From assembly GCA_947306845.1 (NCBI GenBank), contig CAMZHP010000064.1:1-12978 (forward strand): a stretch of DNA of 12,978 bases. The letters are read 5' to 3'. This document shows positions 6,824-11,833 of this stretch, piece after piece; the stretch's first letter is position 1; every line of letters begins with the position of its first letter. Source of the DNA: an uncultured Prevotellaceae bacterium. Lineage in GTDB: Bacteria > Bacteroidota > Bacteroidia > Bacteroidales > Bacteroidaceae. The notes under the pieces were generated by a model. That model was not told the DNA's origin. It saw only the letters and a list, made by a program, of their open reading frames with translations, and searched no databases. A program made the translations under genes and the position numbers.

Positions 6824-8094
6824 TGGATATCACTTTACTGAAAAAAGAAATGCAGGATGTTCTCGAACAGAACATCCTGCAATTTTGGCTCGACAAGATG
6901 ACTGACGAGGCCAACGGCGGTTTCCTTGGCCGCATGGACGGACTGGGTGCGCTTCATCCCGACGCAGAGAAGGGCGCCATCCTCAATGCTCGCATCCTGT
7001 GGGCTTTCTCTGCTGCTTACCGGGTGCTGCAAAAACCGGAATACCTGGAGGCGGCCACTCGGGCGAAGCGTTATGTCATCGACCATTTCTACGACCCGGA
7101 TTATGGAGGCGTGTATTGGAGCCTGGACAGTACAGGACAGCCCAAGGACACCAAGAAGCAGTTTTATGCCATCGGTTTCGCCATCTACGGACTCTCGGAG
7201 TATGCACGTGCCACGAAAGACCCCGAGGCTCTCGACTATGCCCTGGAATTGTTCGACTGCATTGAGGAACATGCGCTCGACCATGAGCATAACGGTTATA
7301 TAGAGGCGTGCACCCGCGAGTGGGGCGAGATAGCCGACATGCGGTTGTCGGACCTGGATGCCAATTACCCCAAGTCGCAGAACACGCACCTGCACATCAT
7401 CGAACCCTATACCAACCTCTTCCGCTGCCTGAAGGAGATGCGCGAGAACAGCCTGTGCAACTATGTGCCCTCTATCGGAGCCGTGGTGCCCGTGGGCATC
7501 ACCGTGCCGCGTGAGACCTACGACCGTGTCGCGGCAGCGCTGCGCAACCTCATCGGCATCTTCACCGACCGCATCCTGAATCCCGAGACCCATCATCTTG
7601 ACCTCTTCTTCGGCATGGACTGGACACGCGGAGCCGGACAGCTCGAGAGCTACGGCCACGACATCGAGTGCTCTTGGCTGCTTCATGAGGCAGCATTGGT
7701 GCTGGGCGACGAAGTCGTGCTGCAGCAGGTGGAGCAGGTGGTCAGAATGGTGGCCAAAGCCTCGGAGAAAGGTCTCAATGCCGATGGATCGATGGTGCAC
7801 GAGGCCAATCTCGACACGGGTTATGTCGATACCGACCGGCACTGGTGGGTGCAGGCAGAGACCGTGGTGGGCTTCTACAACCTCTACCAGTATTTTGGTG
7901 ATGAGGACGCCTTGCAGAAAGCCCTTCGATGCTGGCAATACATCAAGGACCATCTCATCGACTGGGCTGGTGGCGAGTGGTGGTGGAGCTGCGACCCAGA
8001 TGGCAACATCAACCGGCGTGGCGACAAGGCCGGTTTCTGGAAATGTCCCTATCACAACTCCCGCATGTGCTTGGAAATCATTGAGCGGAGATAA
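6823..8094 (+). CDS. ce: Cellobiose/mannobiose 2-epimerase, AGE family
   Basis: Cytoplasmic epimerase predicted to convert beta-1,4-mannobiose to mannosyl-glucose (and cellobiose to glucosyl-mannose) by epimerizing the reducing-end sugar, feeding the phosphorylase. The 423-residue alpha/alpha-barrel protein shows the family hallmarks: GGFLGRMD (32-39), NARILWAFSAAYR (55-67), KKQFYAIGFAIYGLSEY (111-127), NTHLHIIEPYTNL (187-199), SYGHDIECSWLL (276-287), HWWVQAE (340-346) and KCPYHNSRMCLE (407-418). Conserved histidines at 189/191, 279, 340 and 411 fit the catalytic set. The ATG overlaps the symporter stop by one base. The gene contains a perfect 13-bp inverted repeat at codons 10-20. Its 3' end overlaps the convergent methyltransferase gene by 17 bases. 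N-acylglucosamine 2-epimerase is the family alternative, made unlikely by the mannan context. Confidence 0.9.
   Translation: MDITLLKKEMQDVLEQNILQFWLDKMTDEANGGFLGRMDGLGALHPDAEKGAILNARILWAFSAAYRVLQKPEYLEAATRAKRYVIDHFYDPDYGGVYWSLDSTGQPKDTKKQFYAIGFAIYGLSEYARATKDPEALDYALELFDCIEEHALDHEHNGYIEACTREWGEIADMRLSDLDANYPKSQNTHLHIIEPYTNLFRCLKEMRENSLCNYVPSIGAVVPVGITVPRETYDRVAAALRNLIGIFTDRILNPETHHLDLFFGMDWTRGAGQLESYGHDIECSWLLHEAALVLGDEVVLQQVEQVVRMVAKASEKGLNADGSMVHEANLDTGYVDTDRHWWVQAETVVGFYNLYQYFGDEDALQKALRCWQYIKDHLIDWAGGEWWWSCDPDGNINRRGDKAGFWKCPYHNSRMCLEIIERR
6851..6881 (+). repeat. Perfect 13-bp inverted repeat inside the epimerase start
   Basis: tgcaggatgttct (6851-6863) and its exact complement agaacatcctgca (6869-6881) flank a 5-base loop. 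In RNA this hairpin begins 28 bases after the epimerase ATG and is followed by attttgg, weakly terminator-like. Beyond one mismatch the stem can extend with A-T pairs (6846-6849 with 6883-6886). It encodes ordinary residues (MQDVLEQNILQ), so coding constraint does not require the symmetry. Confidence 0.9.
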
Positions 8095-8920
8095 CTCCCC
8101 TCTCCCTTGGAGAGGGGCTGGGGGAGAGGTTCCTTAGCTGCCAGAAGGCGACAGCCGCTGCAGCCGCAACATTCAGCGAGTCGACACCGTGGGCCATGGG
8201 TATGCGCGCCACATAGTCGGCGGATGAGATGGTGTTGTGGGGCAGGCCGTCGCCTTCTGTGCCCATGATGATGGCCAAACGTGGTTCGGCGGTCAGACAA
8301 GGATCATCGATACTGACGGAGTCGTCGGTCAAAGCCATGGCCACCGTGCGGAATCCGTATTCATGCAGACTCTGTGCACCGTCCTGCAACCATGTCCAGG
8401 GAACGAGGAACACCGACCCCATGGATACACGCACAGCGCGGCGGTTGAGAGGGTCGCAACTGTCGGGTGTGAGCAGCACACCGTCGACGCCTAAGGCTGC
8501 CGCTGAACGGAAGATGGCACCGATGTTGGTGGTATCTGTCACGCCTTCGATGATGACGAGGCGGTGGGCATCATGGCAGACCTGTTCCACGGTGGGCAAC
8601 AGGGGGCGGCGCATGGCGCAGAGCACACCGCGTGTCAGCGTGTAGCCAGTGAGTTGGGCAAGCAACTCCCGTTCTCCCGTATATACGGGTATGTCGCTGC
8701 AGCGGCGGATGATGTCGGCAGCATCTCCCTCAATATGGCGCCGCTCACACAGCAGTGACAGAGGCTCGTATCCAGCCCGCAGCGCCACGTCGATCACCTT
8801 GGGACTCTCCGCGATAAAGATGCCTTTCTCGGGTTCGATGCGTCTCCGCAACTGTGCCTCCGTCAGTGTGCTATACACCTCCACCCTCGGATCATCAAGG
8901 CTTTTTATTTCATAAAACAT
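8078..8920 (-). CDS. SpoU/TrmH-family RNA 2'-O-methyltransferase
   Basis: Predicted S-adenosylmethionine-dependent methyltransferase acting on ribose 2'-OH of tRNA or rRNA. The 280-residue protein has an N-terminal substrate-binding part (about 1-105, with IFIAESPKVIDVAL) and a SPOUT domain with all three motifs: IIEGVTDTTNIGAIFRSA (123-140, Asn132 and Arg138), IIMGTEGDGLP (217-227) and IPMAHGVDSLNVAAAAAVAF (240-259). The exact target cannot be told from sequence. The natural SPOUT end seems to be near residue 262; about 13 further residues (roughly 264-276, LSPSPSPRERG) are encoded by a C-rich hairpin repeat, and the stop overlaps the convergent epimerase gene. This is a housekeeping-type gene unrelated to the mannan module. 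A 7-bp repeat array lies just upstream of its start. Confidence 0.88.
   Translation of the reverse strand: MFYEIKSLDDPRVEVYSTLTEAQLRRRIEPEKGIFIAESPKVIDVALRAGYEPLSLLCERRHIEGDAADIIRRCSDIPVYTGERELLAQLTGYTLTRGVLCAMRRPLLPTVEQVCHDAHRLVIIEGVTDTTNIGAIFRSAAALGVDGVLLTPDSCDPLNRRAVRVSMGSVFLVPWTWLQDGAQSLHEYGFRTVAMALTDDSVSIDDPCLTAEPRLAIIMGTEGDGLPHNTISSADYVARIPMAHGVDSLNVAAAAAVAFWQLRNLSPSPSPRERGVISAQ
8095..8131. repeat. C-rich hairpin repeat, copy 1
   Basis: cccctctcc (8097-8105) and ggagagggg (8109-8117) form a perfect 9-bp stem with a 3-base loop, followed by ctgggggagaggtt. Read on the minus strand it gives aacctctcccccagcccc and the stem, the same layout as the copy at 11441-11472. It starts right after the epimerase stop and doubles as the 3' coding end of the methyltransferase gene. 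It may act as a stop or 3'-end stabiliser for epimerase transcripts, although no T-tract follows. Confidence 0.88.
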
Positions 8921-8931
8921 CTTTTTTTATT

Positions 8932-8997
8932 ATTGAAGATTGAAGATTGAAAATTGAAAATTATTTAAAATTGAAAATTGAAGATTGATAATTGAAA
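8932..8997. repeat. 7-bp tandem repeat array, ATTGAAR, upstream of the methyltransferase
   Basis: Eight heptamers (ATTGAAG or ATTGAAA, one ATTGATA) are interrupted once by a 10-base segment, ATTATTTAAA (8960-8969). The array begins 11 bases upstream of the minus-strand methyltransferase ATG, so it occupies that gene's leader or promoter region. It is distinct in sequence from the GRATTAA family although the period is the same. Confidence 0.9.
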
Positions 8998-9011
8998 ATT
9001 CTTCTCCGTAT

Positions 9012-9030
9012 GGACGCGATTTTCGCGTCC
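9012..9030. repeat. GACGCGA hairpin repeat (REP-like), copy 2
   Basis: ggacgcga (9012-9019) and tcgcgtcc (9023-9030) form a perfect 8-bp stem with a 3-base T loop. Relative to the DUF3298 gene on the minus strand, it lies about 44 bases beyond the 7-bp array. The esterase end on the plus strand has the same order: array, about 35 bases, then hairpin. Confidence 0.88.
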
Positions 9031-9074
9031 CCAAGCAATAGCCCATGTCAAGCAGCAGACAAGCAAAGGTAATC

Positions 9075-9137
9075 ATAATTCTTAATTCTTAATCCTTAAT
9101 TCTTAATTCTTAATTCTTAATCCTTAATCCTTCATCC
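9075..9137 (-). repeat. 7-bp tandem repeat array, GRATTAA (minus-strand sense), overlapping the DUF3298 stop
   Basis: Nine heptamers read on the minus strand: GGATGAA, GGATTAA twice, GAATTAA three times, GGATTAA, GAATTAA, GAATTAT, then GATTACC. The stop of the DUF3298 gene (TAA at plus 9124-9126) lies in the second unit and its last residues (MKD) are repeat-encoded. This is the same family, in the same orientation relative to the gene, as 2975-3009. Confidence 0.93.
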
Positions 9138-9951
9138 CCAAAGCTGCCTCACGTGCTGCCTCAGTCATGTATGGCCATGCGATGTCGTAGGGGATGGTCA
9201 CCACCGGGTCGCCGTCGTTGAAGGCGCAGATGTCGTAGATGGAGTAGTGAAGGCGCACCCCGTCCTTCATCAGATAAGGTGGGAAGGTAGGCATGGGCAG
9301 CAGTGAGAGATCGGCGGTGCACAGGTCTTCGAGCGCCTTGTCGGTGGACACCCCGAAATATTCCCGCAGTCCCACCTTGATATGGGCATATAAGGCCTCG
9401 TCCACATGGTCGAGGATATGGTTCAGACGCTGTCCGTCGCTCAGCCGGAAGGTGACACCATAGTCGGAGTACTCTCCGTGCGCACCGTGGCTGATGTAGG
9501 AATAGCGGTAAACCTCATAGGTGACAAATCGGTCGGAGAGGCAGGTCAGGCGGATGTCGATCCCCTCCTCGGGCGCGTAGGTCGCGCTCACCTGTTGCAG
9601 ACCCATCTCTGAGAGGGTCTTTTTGAGGTGTTGCTGACGGATGTTGCAGTATTGGCGCACCCATTCCGACGGGTCGTCGGCGATGGTATCGCAGCCGTTC
9701 TCGAAGAGGGTGGAGCGGATGAATGTCCGCAGCGATTCCACGGCAGCCTTCGGGCCGCTCTTGGGATAGTCGATATATACCTCACAACTGCCATTGGCGG
9801 TCTTGAGGGCATATCTGAAGGAGTCGGTCTGCAACACGGTCTCCTGATGTGTCTTTATTTTGGAGACAGGTGCCTCATTCCCGTTTCCCGGATGATGCTT
9901 CCCGCATCCTGCCATTGAAGTCATCAGAACAATGATGCAGAGTACTTCCAT
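9124..9951 (-). CDS. Lipoprotein with a DUF3298 (RsiV-like) C-terminal domain
   Basis: Predicted cell-envelope lipoprotein of 275 residues; function unknown. The signal peptide MEVLCIIVLMTSMAGC gives a lipidated Cys16. The middle part resembles the partner domain usual before DUF3298, and the C-terminal part has the DUF3298 look: FRLSDGQRLNHILDHVD, then DPVVTIPYDIAWPYMTEAAR near the end. Related domains occur in RsiV-type anti-sigma factors and PdaC-type proteins, but no transmembrane anti-sigma arrangement is seen here. I chose the start at 9951 because it gives a clean lipoprotein signal. The frame is open to 10062, but that extension is the translation of an ACAGAG inverted repeat (TKTQRYRDFSFPLCLCNS). 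The promoter is probably the minus-strand box at 10112-10119. The gene ends inside a heptamer array. Confidence 0.72.
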   Translation of the reverse strand: MEVLCIIVLMTSMAGCGKHHPGNGNEAPVSKIKTHQETVLQTDSFRYALKTANGSCEVYIDYPKSGPKAAVESLRTFIRSTLFENGCDTIADDPSEWVRQYCNIRQQHLKKTLSEMGLQQVSATYAPEEGIDIRLTCLSDRFVTYEVYRYSYISHGAHGEYSDYGVTFRLSDGQRLNHILDHVDEALYAHIKVGLREYFGVSTDKALEDLCTADLSLLPMPTFPPYLMKDGVRLHYSIYDICAFNDGDPVVTIPYDIAWPYMTEAAREAALGMKD

Positions 9952-9960
9952 ATAAAAATT

Positions 9961-10024
9961 CAACACAGAGTTACAGAGACACAGAGGAAAAGAAAAATCT
10001 CTGTACCTCTGTGTCTTTGTGTTG
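9961..10024. repeat. ACAGAG-type inverted repeat
   Basis: The inner arms gagacacagagg (9976-9987) and cctctgtgtctt (10006-10017) pair over 12 positions with one G-T. The outer arms caacaca (9961-9967) and tgtgttg (10018-10024) pair perfectly, leaving an 8-base bulge on the left. An alternative pairing exists between tacagaga (9972-9979) and tctctgta (9998-10005). It lies in the leader of the minus-strand DUF3298 gene and resembles mobile-looking intergenic repeats I know from gut Bacteroidetes. Confidence 0.85.
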
Positions 10025-10111
10025 TTTTTCATATTAAAGGCTTCATTTTGCATGATGCTCAATTCCTAACTCTTGATGACGGATTGTATCTTCTTTGATT
10101 CTAAGATGTTG

Positions 10112-10119
10112 CAAATGTA
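10112..10119 (-). promoter_or_regulatory. Minus-strand -7 box for the DUF3298 gene
   Basis: On the minus strand this reads TACATTTG, a perfect TAnnTTTG, followed by C. Transcription would begin near 10105 and give a leader of about 150 bases containing the ACAGAG hairpin. No TTTG lies at the expected -33 spacing; only a T-rich stretch is upstream. The plus-strand gene at 10203 diverges from the same region. Confidence 0.5.
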
Positions 10120-10149
10120 AGAGATTTTGTCGAAAAAAGCTCTCTTTTC

Positions 10150-10197
10150 TTGCTTTTTTGTGGCTTTTTCATTATATTAGCACCCAAAATCAGGAGG
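10150..10197 (+). promoter_or_regulatory. Candidate promoter and strong Shine-Dalgarno for the gene at 10203
   Basis: TATATTAG (10173-10180) is a partial match to the -7 consensus, 19 bases after TTGC (10150-10153). AGGAGG (10192-10197) lies 5 bases before the ATG at 10203. Such a full Shine-Dalgarno is unusual among this window's genes, which mostly have A-rich leaders, and it decides the start over the open frame reaching back to 10095. Confidence 0.5.
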
Positions 10198-10202
10198 TTG
10201 AG

Positions 10203-11438
10203 ATGAAAACAAGAATAAGAAGCACTCTGTATATTTGGTTGGCACTTTTCCTGGCTGTCATCGCCATGCCGTCGTGGGCACAGACCTTTGGCCATTCTGT
10301 CAGCGGAGAAGTGCGCGATGCATCGACTGGCAAGCGTTTGCCGCAGGCCAGCGTCACGACACCCGATGGCCATGAGATGACCGTCACCAATGCCGACGGT
10401 GAGTTCACACTCAAGACATTGCGCAAGCCATCGGCTATCTATGTCTCTTGCTTGGGCTATAACGCTACCAAAGTATCACTTCAGGGATATGATTCAAAAC
10501 CATTGAAGATCAAGCTGAAACCAGGGACTATCACTCTCAGCGAGGTCATCGTCAATGCCATGGACCCAGAAGAGATTGTCAAGGAGGCCGTCAGGAAAAT
10601 CCCCCATAACTTCAGCCATGACAATGAACTGCTCAGGTGTTTTTATCGGGAGACCACGCAGAAAGGAAGGCGTTATATCTATGTGGCAGAGGCTGTCACC
10701 GACCTCTATAAGGTGGGGTACAACCGGTTTGCAGGAGCCGACCGCGTAGCGATAGAGCGGGGGAGAAGGTTGGTCAGCGTTCGCAGGACTGACACCCTCG
10801 GTGCCAAGATACAAGGCGGACCGACACTGCCTATTGGGCTCGACCTGATGAAGAAGCAAGAGATGCTCCTCGATGAAAAGGAACTGGAACTCTATCGCCT
10901 GCGCATGGAGGTGCCGGTGGTGGAGAACGACCGGCCGCAGATTGTCATTTCGTTTGCTCCCCTCACCAGGGCCGACCATGTGCTCTACCACGGGAAAATG
11001 TACATCGACCGGCAGACGCTGGCATTCTCACGCATTGAGATGTCGCTCGACATGTCTGATGAGACAAGGGCTTCCGAGGTCATCCTGCTCCGCAAACCCG
11101 CCGGAGTGAGGTTCCGCCCCAGAGAATTCACCGTCACCGTGGCCTACCGCTATGATGGCACTACCAGCCGCATCCATTACATGCACACGGATGTCCGCTT
11201 CTATTGCGAGTGGCGAAGGAAACTCTTCGCCTCACCCTATCATGTGGAGGCAGAGATGGTGGTCACCGACCTGCTTTCACGGGATGCGGAGCCTATCAGC
11301 GGCAGAAATTCGTTCAGTTCGCGTGACTCTTTCTACGACAAGGTGGCGTTTTTCAATGATCCCGATTTTTGGGCTGACTACAACATCATCGAGCCCACCG
11401 AGTCACTCGAACACGCCATCAAGAAGCTGAAGAAGTAA
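10203..11438 (+). CDS. Secreted protein with carboxypeptidase-regulatory-like domain
   Basis: Predicted envelope protein of 411 residues, function unknown. A signal peptide (1-26, ending MPSWA before QTFG) is followed by a carboxypeptidase-regulatory-like (transthyretin-fold) domain at about 32-115, with SGEVRDASTGKRLPQASV and TNADGEFTLK. The segment EEIVKEAVRKIPHNFSHD (about 122-139) and the following FYRETTQKGRRYIYVAEAV resemble the region after this domain in DUF5686-type Bacteroidetes proteins. There is no TonB plug and, at this length, probably no full outer-membrane barrel, so it is not a SusC protein. A beta-rich middle and C-terminal part extends to an end rich in Lys (KKLKK). It is followed by a C-rich hairpin and a 10-bp repeat array, then by a separately promoted SusC-like gene, so it is probably a single-gene unit. 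Confidence 0.75.
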   Translation: MKTRIRSTLYIWLALFLAVIAMPSWAQTFGHSVSGEVRDASTGKRLPQASVTTPDGHEMTVTNADGEFTLKTLRKPSAIYVSCLGYNATKVSLQGYDSKPLKIKLKPGTITLSEVIVNAMDPEEIVKEAVRKIPHNFSHDNELLRCFYRETTQKGRRYIYVAEAVTDLYKVGYNRFAGADRVAIERGRRLVSVRRTDTLGAKIQGGPTLPIGLDLMKKQEMLLDEKELELYRLRMEVPVVENDRPQIVISFAPLTRADHVLYHGKMYIDRQTLAFSRIEMSLDMSDETRASEVILLRKPAGVRFRPREFTVTVAYRYDGTTSRIHYMHTDVRFYCEWRRKLFASPYHVEAEMVVTDLLSRDAEPISGRNSFSSRDSFYDKVAFFNDPDFWADYNIIEPTESLEHAIKKLKK

Positions 11439-11440
11439 TA

Positions 11441-11472
11441 ACCTCCCCCAGCCCCCTCCAAAGGAGGGGGAG
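11441..11472. repeat. C-rich hairpin repeat, copy 2
   Basis: ccccctcc (11452-11459) and ggaggggg (11463-11470) form a perfect 8-bp stem with an AAA loop, preceded by acctcccccag. It begins two bases after the stop of the upstream gene. It is the same family as 8095-8131 in the opposite orientation. It may mark or protect the 3' end of the transcript; no T-tract follows. Confidence 0.88.
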
Positions 11473-11540
11473 ATCCTAGGAAACCCTAGGAAACCATAGG
11501 AAATCCTAGGAAACCCTAGAAAGCCCTAGAAAATCCTAGG
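11471..11540 (+). repeat. 10-bp tandem repeat array, AAAYCCTAGR, copy 2
   Basis: Seven units in exact 10-bp register, with units such as aaaccctagg, aaatcctagg and aaaccctaga; one unit is aaaccatagg. Six carry CTAG. The first unit abuts the C-rich hairpin with a two-base shared edge. It is more diverged between units than the array at 1591. Confidence 0.93.
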
Positions 11541-11671
11541 ATGCCTGGTGCTCTTGGCAATCCTGGTCAGCCCAGCCGGAAATCCCTGATACAACTGTTA
11601 TTTTTTTGCTCTTTTTTGTGGCATTTTGATGCAAAAAATATGCTGTCTCGATATTTTTTTTAATTAATTTT
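11541..11671. other. AT-rich intergenic stretch before the SusC promoter
   Basis: The gap between genes runs from 11439 to 11833. After the repeats it contains T-rich sequence with a motif at 11606-11630 (TTGC, T-run, TGTGGCATTTTGAT) that closely resembles 10150-10172 upstream of the previous gene, and a small palindrome gcattttgatgc (11621-11632). I see no gene or structured RNA here. Confidence 0.5.
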
Positions 11672-11702
11672 TTTGTTATTATGCAAAATATGTTTAATTT
11701 TG
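11672..11702 (+). promoter_or_regulatory. Consensus Bacteroidetes promoter for the SusC-like gene
   Basis: TTTG (11672-11675), 19 bases, then TAATTTTG (11695-11702) matches both consensus elements with ideal spacing. Transcription should start near 11709. This is the best promoter in the window and marks the SusC-like gene as the first gene of its own unit. Confidence 0.82.
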
Positions 11703-11709
11703 TGCCCTA

Positions 11710-11833
11710 TATAGTATGCTTTCTCGCATCAGCGGGATGCGGCCATAACCCAAAAGCCGACTTTTAAAGTAAGTAGAAACTATCTATTGGATTGATTATA
11801 CATTATTATATTAATTAATTAGTGAGAGAGTTT
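11710..11833 (+). promoter_or_regulatory. Leader of about 125 bases of the SusC-like gene
   Basis: The predicted transcript leader contains a 6-bp hairpin, cgcatc (11725-11730) with gatgcg (11736-11741). Two alternative short stems overlap or follow it: cggc (11740-11743) with gccg (11756-11759), and aaaag (11752-11756) with ctttt (11761-11765). The rest is AT-rich to the ATG. Mutually exclusive stems could allow post-transcriptional control, for example by a small RNA, but no known riboswitch is recognised. Confidence 0.4.

Noticed and set aside
6835..8055. A 406-codon open frame on the minus strand opposite the epimerase.
   Set aside because: It is an antisense shadow of a clearly conserved enzyme gene in GC-rich codons; its translation shows no recognisable domain.
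9012..9030. Intrinsic terminators at the GACGCGA hairpins (also 3045-3061).
   Set aside because: No T-tract follows either hairpin on the relevant strand, so they are listed as repeats instead.
10095..10202. An N-terminal extension of the regulatory-domain protein back to 10095.
   Set aside because: The start at 10203 has AGGAGG at the right distance and gives a clean signal peptide; the extension spans the promoter region.
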